Source of the DNA: Terfezia claveryi
Lineage: Eukaryota; Ascomycota; Pezizomycetes; Pezizales; Pezizaceae
DNA length: 64,000 bases
Direction: 5' to 3'
NCBI GenBank assembly: GCA_015179025.1
Contig: WHUX01000117.1
Coordinates: 104,538 to 168,537, forward strand
The first letter of the stretch is position 1, and every line of letters begins with the position of its first letter. The position numbers and the translations under genes were made by a program. The notes beneath the pieces were generated by a model, which saw only the letters and a list, made by a program, of their open reading frames with translations, did not search any database and had not been told where the DNA came from. Shown piece by piece: positions 36,101 to 47,200 of the stretch.

Positions 36101-36916
36101 GGGATCAAAGTACGCCTGTCAACGGCATATCACCCTCAGACGGACGGCCAATCGGAGAGGATGAATGCCATTATGGAGCAATATCTGCGGGCCTTTGTCA
36201 ATTACCAGCAGGATAACTGGGTTTCGTTGCTGGCCACCTGCGAATTCGCCACGAACAACCAGTTCACGGAATCCTCCAAAACCTCCCCTTTCCTGGCTAA
36301 TTACGGTTGGCACCCCCAGTTCGTGGATGCCTTGGCGCCCCTGCAAAAAGCCCACCCCCCAGCTAAGGAGTTCGTGGTTGGAATCGCTGAACTCCACCAT
36401 ACCCTGAAAGCCGAGCTGGGATATGCGCAAGCCTGGCAAGCTGAGTATGCCAATGGATTACGGTTGCCAGCCCCCAGATATCAGCCAGGAGACAAGGTGT
36501 GGCTCTCCAGCAGGCACTTCCAAACGGAACGGCCATCTCGCAAGCTGGATCACAAGTTCCTAGGCCCCTATGAGGTGTTAGCAGCTGTGGGTACTCATGC
36601 TTATCGGCTGAGGTTTCCTAAGGACATCAAGCGCCATTCGGTCATTCATGTCTTAGAGATCGAGCCAGCTGCCGACGATCCCCTTCTCGGGCAAAAGCAC
36701 CCCCCACCTCCTCCAGTGGTGATCACAGGTGAAGAGGAGTGGGAGGTTGAGGAGGTACTGGACTCAAGGAAACGCTATGGACGAGTTCAGTATAAGGTCA
36801 AGTGGTTAGGGGATGAGGAGGCTACCTGGCAACCCGCAGAGGACTTGGAGAATGCGCAGGATTTGGTCGCCCTATTCCACCAGCAATACCCAAGGAAGCC
36901 TCGCCCAATGGAATGA
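33088..36916 (+). pseudogene. pol: Gypsy element 2 pol, nearly intact from RT onward
   Basis: The -1 frame is open from the heptamer through the protease (active-site region D-C-R-A-S-G at 33280, Gly replaced by Arg) to TGA near 33658. Two frame changes occur in the Pro-rich linker (33658 and about 33758, the latter a 1-nt loss in RRHK). RT runs from 33836 with YFDD at 34406-34417 (Leu to Phe). One TAG at 34607-34609 (CAG in origin), then an open frame to TGA 36914-36916: RNase H, an Ala/Glu-rich repeat spacer (35320-35460), integrase zinc finger H-H-C-C (35650-35790), DDE core (MDF near 35865; SDRGPQFTSEFW near 36045; QSERMNAI near 36150), GPY/F (36560) and chromodomain (36735-36900). Confidence 0.95.
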
Positions 36917-37103
36917 TGTTGTGTCTTTTGAGAGTCATACGGTGGGGCCTCTCCGACTCTCGTTCTTCTCGCTCTTCTCGTTCTTCTTGTTGTTTGGAGT
37001 TGGAATCCTTGTCGTTGCCTTTGTTGTTGTTTCCTGTGTTGATTTTGCCGGTTATCGTGCCCAGGCCTCCTAGTCGCTGGAGCTCCAGCCTAAAGGGGGA
37101 TAG

Positions 37104-37671
37104 TGTCACAACCGTGTTTTTAGTCTTGATTTGACACTCGAACAGGCTTGTTCGGGTGTCGTGCTGTTTTGACACTCGAACAGGCTTGTTCGGGTGTCGT
37201 CGATGGGTGATTGTTATCTTAGCTTCCGAGATAGGAATCTCGGGAAGCTTATTCCTTCCACGGCCTTGGCCTGGAATCATGTATATATATCTTCGTCCCT
37301 CCGCCCTCTCGTTGGATCCCCATCCAACGTCTTGTATATCCAATACAGGGCCTTGCTTCTCTCCACGTTGGTGCATCTCCCTTGTGCACCTCCTTGCCTT
37401 GCCTCGCCTTGTCTCTGCAGCCCAGCTGCCTCCCTTGACACACACGGCAACTGCTTTCGCGTGTCTCGTATCCCTTGCCCTCTGCCTCTCTTGCCTCTTG
37501 CCCTTGCCTCCCGTCTCAGCCTCCCCCTGGTCACACACGTAGCGTTCCTACATGTGTCTTACCCTAGTCTTTCCTCCGATCACACACGTAGCGCTCCTAT
37601 GTGTGCGATTGCCCCTTGCCACTTCCCTGGCGTACCCCTTGGTTGCCTTGTCCCCCAGAGCCCTCGTTACA
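37104..37671 (+). repeat. 3' LTR of Gypsy element 2
   Basis: 568 bp, partner of 31288-31855; palindromes at 37133-37160 and 37171-37198. Confidence 0.95.
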
Positions 37672-39239
37672 ATTATGGTTTATATCTCCTTTCAAAACTC
37701 TTTGCAGATGCTGGGAAAGCTTTAACAGACTATAGTTTACCCTTACCGATAGCAAATTGGCAACACTTTGATCACGGGAATCAGCTTATTGTATCTAAAT
37801 TAGCATATAATACGAATACCGAAGAACTTCTTGCACATCAACAAGTTCAACAATTGAATGACAATCAACATCAAGCATATAATACAATTCTACAGCAAAT
37901 TGGAACCAATCCAAATAAAGCCCAATTTTTTGTTCAAGGCCCTACCGGAACAGGTAAAACATTTCTATATAAATGTCTATGCCATCACTATCGTGGTCAG
38001 GGAAAAATAGTTTTATGTGTAGCATCATCAGGAATTGCTGCACTATTACTTCCTAGAGGCCGAACAGCTCATTCTCGATTTTCAATTCCTTTAGATATCA
38101 ATGAACAATCTATGTATCGTATCGGAAAAAATACCCAACTTGCAGATCTTCTTCGACAAATAAGCTTAATTATTTGGAATGAAGTACCAATACAGCATCG
38201 ATATTGTTTTGAAGCTGTCAGTTGAACTCTTAATGACATTTGCAGTGTCTCCGACAATAACTTATTTGGGAATATTCCAATTGTACTCGGTGGTGACTTT
38301 GCACAAATTGCACCAGTTGTACCTCGAGGTAACCGAGCTACAACTGTTCGTGCTTCCATACAGAGTTCTCCAATATGGAAATACTTTCAGATTTTAAGCC
38401 TTACAATTAATATACGGGTATAAGAGGGAGCTGAAAATATTGCTTTTGCATCTTGGCTTGGAGAAATGTCATACAAGCCTACACTCTATGGTACAATTAC
38501 TTTACCCCCTTATATTCAAGCCTATACACGAGTTCAGGAACTCATTCAATTCATATATCCTCCTACCATTTTAGCGGCAGCACACAATGACTATATGGTA
38601 TTCAGCAATCAATGTATTTTAGCATTTCTCAATGAGATGGTAAATCAGTTTAATACTATAGTATTAGAACAGCTACCTGGAGATATACAAATATTTCATA
38701 CAATAAATACTACAGATGTCAATGAAGAAGATCCCGAATTTGTACAATATCCGGCAGAATACCTCCAAAGTCTTGATTGTAGTGGCCTACCTCTATCTCA
38801 ACTTATGTTAAAGGTTGGATGTCCAGTAATGCTTATACGGAATCTTTATCCAATAGAAGGTCTTTGCAATGGAACTCGGATGATTGTTACTCGGCTTGGA
38901 CAACGTTATATTGAAGTACAAATACTTGGAGGGGACTTTCATGGGAAACGCAAACTAATACCAAGAATTGTATTGGCTACTACTGAGGGCGAGCTTCCAT
39001 TTATCTTGAAACGAAAACAGTTTCCTATTAAGCTTTGCTTTGCAATAACTATTAACAAGTCATAAGGACAGACATTAGGTATAGTAGGGTTGGATTTACG
39101 TTATCCTTCATTCTCACATGGTCAGCTGTATGTTGCATTGTCACGAGTCACTAATGTAGCTAACCTTACTGTATTACAAACCTCATTTCCTGCTACTACA
39201 CATAATATTGTCTATCCTGAGTTATTGATCCACAACTAG
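37672..39239 (+). pseudogene. Helitron helicase, C-terminal part (PIF1-like, SF1B)
   Basis: Continues the Rep gene after the Gypsy insertion: the duplicated ATTAT restores the Tyr codon and the frame runs on as YGLYLLSKLF. Walker A GPTGTGKTF (near 37942-37968); Walker B-like LIIWNEVPIQHRYC (38165-38206) with Asp replaced by Asn in the DEAH-like box; then LCNGTRMIV and late motifs FAITINKSxGQTL and LYVALSRVTNVANL. Only three stops in one frame: TGA 38223-38225, TAA near 38422 and TAA 39063-39065 (in NKSQ, from CAA). Ends at TAG 39237-39239. It unwinds DNA during rolling-circle transposition in intact relatives. Confidence 0.9.
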
Positions 39240-39348
39240 AATTATTTTGTATTTAAAGTCAAGTATTGTAATATAACCAGAGTTAACTACTGTAGAAGTC
39301 ATTTTAACCCCTAGGATTCACGCGAGCGTAGCAAGCAGCAACCTCTCG

Positions 39349-39605
39349 TATACTAAGTATGCTGAGTATATACTGAACTGGTAAAGTATATGATAGGATA
39401 TATATTATGCTGGCATAAAAAAGGAGCCTTTATATAGAGTTATGTTAAATAGTAAAGTATTGTATCTAGTAGAAAAAGTAGTTTAATATTGTATCTTAGA
39501 CATGTTCCACTAAGTAGAAAGTATTTTATAGTAGTCTATATCACTTTAAAAGTATTTTAAAGGTTTTCTCTTTATTTTCTAGTAAAGATATCTCTCGTTC
39601 TATCT
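39349..39605 (-). repeat. R1 right arm, outer part (displaced by the Helitron)
   Basis: Reverse complement of about 24580-24829: shared CAGTTCAGyATATAC, CCTTTTTTATGCCAG, CTACTAGAyACAAyAC, ACTTAGTGGAA, GAGAAAACCTTTAA. Nearly every difference is C in the left arm against T here. Confidence 0.8.
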
Positions 39606-39954
39606 CTCCTTAATAATTATCAATATGCATTAATATATCTTTTATATAGGGGTACCAGTACTACTAATAAAATAGCCGATAATAATAATAATAATAAGAT
39701 ACCTCTATATCGAGTTCCAATCATATATAAAAAAAAGAACTGAGTATTGATAGATGCAAGATAAGGTGTTGAATTTACTAGTTAAAATACTTAGGTGGTA
39801 TACTACCATATGTAGAATAAGAACTTTGTATGTTGCTCTACCTACTTAATTTTGCTACTAAGAACTTTAACTCTGTTTAAATATTTGTTATAAAAAAGAA
39901 TAATAGGAAGCATTATAGAAATTCTTAACTATAGAGAATATATCTTAATCCAGT
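39606..39954. other. AT-rich flank, no gene
   Basis: Contains an (AAT)n run near 39679-39696; nothing else seen. Confidence 0.4.
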
Positions 39955-39964
39955 AGATATATCA

Positions 39965-40745
39965 AGTGTGCACATCGGCTCAAGTCGAGGCGAGTTCTAC
40001 TACTATTTTTCCTACTTGGTATCGACTCGCACTGACGCCCATTCTTTCGAAGCCAACTTGCCACCAACTCAGTGACTACTCAGTTATTGACTGAGTCCTT
40101 GCCAAGAATTAGTCACCCATGTTTCACCTCGGTCTTAGTTTCATGTTTTCTCCATTATCTGTCATGGATCACTCCTCCTGTTACGGATCCGTCCTTCTGT
40201 CACGGATCCATCCTCCTATCACGGATCTGTCCTCCTATCACGGATCTGTTCTCCTGTCATGGATTGCCCCGCCTGTCACGGATTCCTCCTCCTGTCACGG
40301 ACTTGAACTTTTCCTTCCTGCTCAATCCTTACCGCTATTTCTTAACTGCGTTCTACTAGTGGCTAACCTTCCATCCATTTCCCTGTTGTTCTCCTGTATA
40401 ATCTTACTCTGCCTTGCGTGCTAATGTGAATTACATTCATTGATACCTTATCAATTTCTGCATACTCTAATTCTCATAAAACAAATCGCTTGAATCCAAG
40501 CAATCCATGGTGTGTTCAGTTAAATTTGAACCGAATTATATGAGAAACTGGTCCTCCAGTCGAGCAATATGCATTAGTAGAAGATACTAAGGCTTGGCGA
40601 GTAGTCGATGTCTACTCGGCGCTGGCCCGAGTAATTCAGAGTGACATATAGCCGACTCGCCGAGTGGGAGGCTTGGGCAAAACTCGGCCGTCAGTGTGAG
40701 TCTTGGCGAAGCGTCATAAGGAAAAATCGCCTCGGTGTGCACACT
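39965..40745. mobile_element. Mutator-like MITE, 781 bp, 10-bp target duplication
   Basis: Ends AGTGTGCACATCG (left) and complement of AGTGTGCACACCG (right), with looser inverted similarity further in (TTTTTCCT, CACTGACG). A perfect 10-bp direct repeat AGATATATCA flanks it at 39955-39964 and 40746-40755; 9-11-bp duplications are typical of Mutator-like elements. It encodes no transposase and its centre holds a CACGGATC minisatellite. Confidence 0.8.
40158..40305. repeat. Minisatellite inside the Mutator-like MITE
   Basis: About eight units of 17-19 bp of the form CACGGATCTGTCCTCCTAT. Confidence 0.9.
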
Positions 40746-40755
40746 AGATATATCA

Positions 40756-42545
40756 GCTAGTGGTATTCCTGTAATTACTCTAATTACATAGATAATGATT
40801 GATTTAAACAAAAAAGTATAATATAGGCATACAAAGTTAGATCTGTATAGTGAACATAAAATTTATAAATAAAGTTATACTATATAGTTCTCATTATAAT
40901 CAATATTAATACTTATTTTAATAAACTTATTATTACCTATATATATTGCAGTATTTTGACTTAATAGTATATTCATATATAATATATATAAATAAAATAT
41001 TGATAAATACTATATATACACAAGTGCAGTAGCCTCTACTAAGGTATACTTATATTCAAAGATAAAAGAATTAGTTTAGCTCATCTTATCTCATATATTG
41101 ATAGTATATATTGACAATATATATTTGTTTTCTACTACTAGATAATAATATAGATACTGGCTAGTAATATAGTTTATTAATAATAATTATATATAGAGCC
41201 TTTCTAAGTTTTATAGAACCTTTCTTGATACCTACAAACAGTATTAGAATCTGAATAGGTTGACTTAAGCCTTAAGTATCTACAAGCTACTGCCTTACCT
41301 TTACCTATTCTAGATAGTACCTACTATCACCACTACTAAAAGCTTGAACAATACTTCCTCATTCTGAGGTTACTCTATATTCTTGCTAGCAAGCAAATCA
41401 CTTTCCATTGGCCAAATAGTATAAATCTAGATATACAATGTTAGTGGGACTCTACCAACATTGGAATTAGCACGCTATAAGATCAAATATAGAAATAGAA
41501 GGATTCTAGATTTAGAGGAGATAGTATATGGATTATAAGGTTATAGGTCATAAATATAGATAGTTTTTTTTTTTTTTTTTTGAAGGGGTGAATTCTTTGA
41601 TAAAATATAATTAAGGATGGTGGAAGTACTAGAGTTAAGGATTAGTAGAAGGTAGAAGAAGGTCATAGGGAGTTGAAGTTAGAGTAGATAAAGTAGTTTG
41701 ATTGAGGAAGTTGTATATAATAGAGATAAATAAATAGATAGGTATAGGTTTTAATTAGAAGGTGAGGAGAAGGAGAGTAAGAAGGAAGTTAGTAAAGTAG
41801 TATTATATATGTATAGGGTAATTTAAATTGTATATATAAATCCTTTCTACTCTACTTTATATTGTTTTAAAATATCAGGGTAATTAGTTTAAAACTTGTA
41901 TTCTATCTGAACTAGGCAGTAAATTATAAATTTAAAAACCTTCAAATTTTCATAACCCTATCTCATTATATAATATAATTAGAAAGAAATATTCTCTTAT
42001 AATACTAACAATCTGAATAGATAAGAAGAATTGATTATAAAATAAAGATAGGGCAAGTAAATTAATAATAATTTACTTTTAAGAAGCTAGGTCTCTCTTA
42101 CCTAATATATTACTACTCTCATATAATTATAGATTCCTAACTCTTTAAATCTAGATGTTTCCTAACTAATTAATATCTCAATTGACTAAATAGAAGTAAT
42201 GAGTATTTAAAACAATAAAAAATAAAAATAATAAAAAATAAAAAATAAAAATAAAAATAAAAAAAAGTTCTAATTGATAACAAACTAGAATAACCTAATA
42301 ACTACAGTTTTTAGCCTAGCTATGATCCATGGTGGTACTATGATCTATGTCAATTACCCTTGCTATATGTTATATCTCAGCACATTATACTAGGTATGTA
42401 TTCTTAATAGATTAGATAAATTATTTATCAATACTATTGAATATGCTCTACAATATGCATATACTAGCTAGTAGAATACATTATGTGAAATCGTCACATA
42501 TACCAATCCATCTCTAAAATACTAGAATACCCCTCTCTCCAATAA
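40756..42545. other. AT-rich, gene-poor DNA
   Basis: No frame of interest. Contains an 18-T run at about 41564-41581 followed by purine-rich DNA to 41800, and an A-rich simple repeat (AAAAATA units) at 42208-42269. The flank AATAA of Gypsy element 3 is at 42541-42545. Confidence 0.5.
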
Positions 42546-43029
42546 TGTCACAACCGTCCCTCCCTAGCCTGGTACGTTATTACTGTTATATCCTATTGAA
42601 TATTGTGGTTATCTCAGTTCCTGAGATAAGGGGTCTTGGGAACCTTATTTCTTTCGGTGGCCTTGGCTAGGAAGGAAGCCTGCCTGTATATATAGCTTGC
42701 TCTCTCTGCCCTCTCGTTGGATCCCCATCCAACGTCTTGTATATCCAATACAGGGCCTTGCTTCTCTCCACATTGGTGCATCTCCCTTGTGCACCTCCTT
42801 GTCTTGCCTCGCCTTGTCTCTGCAGCCCAGCTGCCTCCCTTGACACACGCGGCAACTGCTTCTATGTGTCTCGTGTCCATTGCCCTCTACCTCTCTTGCC
42901 CCTTGCCCTTGCCTCCCGTCTCAGCCTCCCCCTGGTCACACACGTAGTGTTCCTACGTGTGTGTTATCCTAGCCTTGCCCTTGCCCCGGCGTACCCCTTG
43001 GTCGCCTTGCCCCCAGAGCCGTCGTTACA
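42546..43029 (+). repeat. 5' LTR of Gypsy element 3
   Basis: 484 bp. TATATATA near 42687-42694, the CGTTGGAT..ATCCAACG hairpin at 42715-42734 and one ACACGTAG inverted repeat near 42938-42962. Confidence 0.95.
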
Positions 43030-43182
43030 CTACGTTAGATCTTATCGACCAACTGGTACACTGTCATGTCCGGAATCCCTCCACCCGCTATCAAGTTTCA
43101 AACCTAGAGGAGCTCCCCCATACCCTCAGGCTTGAACGAGTTGAATGCCTACTGTCAAGAAATCATCGACATCTTCGAGGCC

Positions 43183-44259
43183 ATGGATGCCATCGGGGCC
43201 GAACTCAGCAACAGCCTAGCTGTGGCTGAAAACAGCTTGGCCGTGGCTGAACAAAAATTGAGATCCACCGACGAAGAGATCACGGTCCTCCAGACCGATC
43301 TCGACCATCTGAACCTTGCCGTGGCCAGCGAATGGACTATGGTCCAAAACCTCAGCCGCGCTCTAGGGAACCTCGCAATACCAACAGCAGCCAGTAGCAA
43401 CAAGACCGAAAGTATTCCAACACCCTCTAAGTTCAACAGGGACCGGGTTCGCCTACGAGCCTGGAAAAATGCTGTCAATCTCAAGCTGAACGGGGATTCT
43501 GCCAGATTCCCGTCAGAACAACATCGACTGGCATACGTTTTCACCTTGCTAGAGGGGAAAGCTTGTGACCAGATCCAGCCATATGTCTTCCAAACCGGGA
43601 TCAAGCTTGACGATATCTCGGCCCTTTTCACAGTCCTGGATAGGGCGTTCGGGGACCTCGATGCCATTGGCACTGCCAGTAGAGCCCTCCGAGCCCTCAG
43701 GCAGAAAAACACCGATCTGTCCACTAATGTGGCAGAATTCTCAAGATTGGCGGCAGAGGTCCGATGGAATGACCAGTCCAAACTGGAGCAATTCCAGGAA
43801 GGGCTAAATGACGAAATCCAGCAGGCCATGGTCAGCCTCCCGGAAGCCAAAACTCTTGACAAATTCATTGACCAGGCTTCCCGGGTAGAACAGCGGATGT
43901 CCTGGCTCCACAACCACCCTACGTACAGGCCAGCACCCCGCCTCCCACAGCCTCAGCCTCAGCCTTAGCAACACCATGCCACCAAAATAGCGGCCCCTGC
44001 CCCTGCCAATAAGCTAGCCTACCCTTCGTTTGTGGCCGGAAGAGCTACCCCTATGGACCTATTATCAGGATGGCCTCGACTGACCCAGGAGGAAAGGGAC
44101 CACTGCTGCACTAATGGGTTGTGCATTGCGTATGGAAAAGGAGACCACTTTATTGCGGCATGTCCCCTCCGAAAAAACCGCCCCCTGGCCACTCATTCCA
44201 TCTCCAAAGCCCGGATCGAGGAGCTCGACGAGTCGGGAAAAGCCCTATCCCTTGCCTAG
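43183..44259 (+). pseudogene. gag: Gypsy element 3 gag, one in-frame stop
   Basis: 358-codon capsid gene from the conserved ATG to TAG 44257-44259; the frame is open about 25 codons upstream of the ATG. Gag core is intact. TAG at 43966-43968 replaces CAG in the Pro/Gln-rich stretch before the zinc knuckle. The knuckle reads CIAYGKGDHFIAAC with the second Cys lost. GGGAAAA at 44235-44241 is in the phase needed for -1 slippage (G-GGA-AAA). Confidence 0.9.
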
Positions 44260-47200
44260 TTACTGACACTAGCAAGGGACCTGTCCCAGGCCATTTATCT
44301 CTGTCTTTGTTTGCATTTTCCATGTGTTCCGCTTTTCCTGTTGTTGACAAATCTCGCTTGTTCAGCGAGTACTTTGTTGTATCTATCTCCTTAAAAATTA
44401 ATAATGATAGAACAATTATGACGTCAGCACTCATAGATTGCGGAGACTCAGGAATTGTATTCGTTGACCAGGCCTTTGTCAGTAAATTTTCCATACCCAC
44501 GTCCAAGCTCAAAACCCCCCGTATTCTGGACGTCATCGATGGTCGGCCCATCTCCTCCGGCGATATCACCGATATTGCATGCTTGCCTGCCCAGGTCGGG
44601 GATCACTCTGAGTCAAATCTCCCAATATTTGTAATAAAGCTCAAATACCCTATTGTCCTCAGGATTCCCTGGCTCAGAGTGCACGATGAATCGGTCAGCT
44701 TCGGCTCCTATACATTGCGGTTCAACAGCCCTTACTGCAAAAGACACTGCGGGAACCCGAAGGCCACTTTTACTGGGCTATGTGTACTGCCACCTCCAAT
44801 AATCCACCCAACCCAGGTGGCACACCAGTCTGTACACATCAATGCTACTGACTCCACTGTTTCCCCTGTATCCCCAGTTTCCCCTGTGCCCTCAGTTTCC
44901 CCTATGCCCCCGGTTTCCCCTGTCCCTCCCATGGCCCCTGGCTCCCCTAGCTCCCCTAGTTCCCCTGGTTCCCCTGGTCCCCCTATCTCCCTTGTCCAGC
45001 TGCTCCCGAAGCCCCTCAACGTTAGCTTTATCGGGGCAGGGGCCTTCACTTACCTTACTAGAAGGCACAAGCTGAAGGCTCATGCCCTGTCAATACATGA
45101 GGTAAATCTGGAGATTAATAAGACCCGGTCGAAGGAGGAGTAGAAGTCCATGGTCCCAGATGAATACCACGAATTCATCGACCTGTTCTCGGAAAAGGCT
45201 GCAGAAAAACTCGCACCCCACTGGCTATATAACCACACGATTCCGCTGATAGAGGGTAAGACTCCCCCCTATGGGCCCCTCTACCAAATGTCCTGGTTAG
45301 AGCTAGAAGCTTTGAAGAAGTACTTGGAGGAAAACCTCAACAAGAGCTTCATTCGCCACAGCTCCTCACCAGCGGGTGCCCCGGTGCTATTCGTCAAGAA
45401 ATCAGATGGTTCTCTTAGGCTATATATGGACTATTGGGGGCTGAACGAGATAACGGTCAAGAACAGGTATCCCCTGCCTCTAATCCAGGAGACATTAGCT
45501 AGGCTCTCCAAGGCCAAATGGTTCTCCAAACTGGATTTAAGAGGGGCATACAACCTGGTACGGATCCCCGAGGGGGAGGAGTGGAAAACTGCCTTCCGAA
45601 CTCATTACGGCCACTTTGAGTATAATGTTATGCCTTTTGGGTTGACTAACGCCCCAGCCTCTTTCCAGCACTTTATCAATGACACCCTGCGAGACTTTCT
45701 GGATATGTTCTGTATAGCCTACCTTGACGATATTCTGATCTATTCGGATACCCTAGCAGAGCATAGAATCCATGTCCGTCAAGTGTTGGAAAAGCTATAA
45801 CAAGCTGGATTGTACTTCAAGCCTGAGAAGTGCGAGTTTCATGTGTAGGAGGTCAAGTATCTAGGCTTAATCATTACCACGGAAGGCATCAGGATGGACC
45901 CTGCCAAGGTCACCGCTGTCTAGGAATGGCAAATCCCAGCAAATCTCAAGGACGTCCAAGCCTTTCTGAGGTTCGCTAACTTCTACCGACGGTTCATTCT
46001 AGTGTATTCAAAGATTGTAGCCCCCCTCACCACCCTGACCAAAAAAGACCGGTGTTTCGACTGGAATCCAGAAGCCCAATCTGCCTTCCAGAACCTCAAG
46101 GAAGCCTTCTGCTCAGCACCGATCCTGGCCCATTTCGACCCAGACAGCAAATGTATCGTGGAAACCAATGCTTCCGACTATGTCTCCGCGGGGATATTGT
46201 CTCAGTATGTCAACGGCATCCTGCACCCAGTGGCCTACTTTTCGAAAAAGCACTCCCCAGCTGAGTGCAACTATGAGATCTATGACAAGGAGCTGATGGC
46301 CATCGTGCAAGCATTCGAGGAATGGAGGCCCCACCTGGAGTCAGCCAAGGGGATTATCGAAGTACTTTCCGACCATAAAAACCTTGAGTACTTTACCACC
46401 ACCAAGCTGCTTAACCGACGGCAGGCCATGTGGTTGGAATTCCTCTCTCGGTTCAACTTTAAGATCAAGTACCGTCCTGGAAAAGCGGGTGGCAAGCCTG
46501 ATGCGTTAACTTGGAGATCAGGAGATCTCCCTAAGGGGGGGGATAAAAGGCTAAAATACCAAAATCAGGCTCAAAAAGATTGATCTGGCGGCCAATGTCC
46601 TTGCTGAAGCTGAGGCTGAGGTTGATGCGGAAGCTGAGGCTGATGCGGAAGCTGAGGCTAATACGGAAGCTGAGGCTGATGTGGAAGCTGAGGCTGATGT
46701 AGAAGCTGAGGCTGCCATGGAAGCTGACCTCTGACAACTGGTGAAACGGGTATACGAGGATGACCCCCTAGCCAAGGAAATTATCGCCGCAGTAGATTCT
46801 GGCCAGCACCGCCACCCCAAGATCTCCCTAGCCGAGTGTACCGTCTAGGAAGGCCTCCTCTACCACCTCGAATAGCTGTATGTGCCGGAAGGAGAGCTGC
46901 GCCTTAGATTGATCAAGGAACACCATGACAGCCTGGTTGCAGGTCACTCTGGAGTAGCCAAAACATTAGAGCTTCTGGCTAGGGAGTACACATGGATTGA
47001 CCAACGGAAGGACGTGGAGCAGTACGTACGGAACTGCGACGCTTGCAAGCATGCTAAGCCTGTCCGCCACGCCCCGTATAGGACCCTGAAACCTCTGGAT
47101 ATCCCTGATCGGCCGTGGCTGCACCTGACTATATACTTCGTGACAGGGTTGCTAGAAGATTCGGGGTTCAATGCCATCTTGATGGTGGTAGATCGGTTGA

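Larger units (their letters stand above)
31288..37671 (+). mobile_element. Ty3/Gypsy chromovirus, element 2 (complete, nested in the Helitron)
   Basis: 568-bp LTRs at 31288-31855 and 37104-37671, start TGTCAC, end TTACA, with a perfect 5-bp target duplication ATTAT (31283-31287 and 37672-37676). A polypurine tract TAAAGGGGGATAG lies at 37091-37103. It is the least damaged copy: the RNase H-integrase-chromodomain part is one open frame of 761 codons (34631-36916). LTRs differ by a few percent, mostly transitions. Insertion lies inside the Helitron helicase gene. Confidence 0.97.
26076..39348 (+). mobile_element. Helitron with dioxygenase cargo, interrupted by Gypsy element 2
   Basis: Boundaries come from the split R1 arm: R1 stops at 26075 and resumes at 39349. 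The insert begins TCATCAATA (the expected 5' TC) and ends near GCAACCTCTCG followed by T; the end resembles but does not exactly match the CTRR consensus, and the flanks are G and T rather than A and T. Inside, in order: a 2OG-Fe(II) dioxygenase-like gene, then the Rep-helicase gene with HUH and two-tyrosine motifs and a PIF1-type helicase. Without the 6389-bp Gypsy insertion and duplicated site, the Helitron is about 6.9 kb. All genes are broken, so it is non-autonomous now. Confidence 0.82.

Noticed and set aside
43108..43182. Gag start upstream of the conserved ATG (NELNAY segment, beginning with TTG)
   Set aside because: No ATG in frame, and element 2 has a TAG directly before this segment; the conserved ATG at 43183 is preferred, though translation upstream cannot be excluded.
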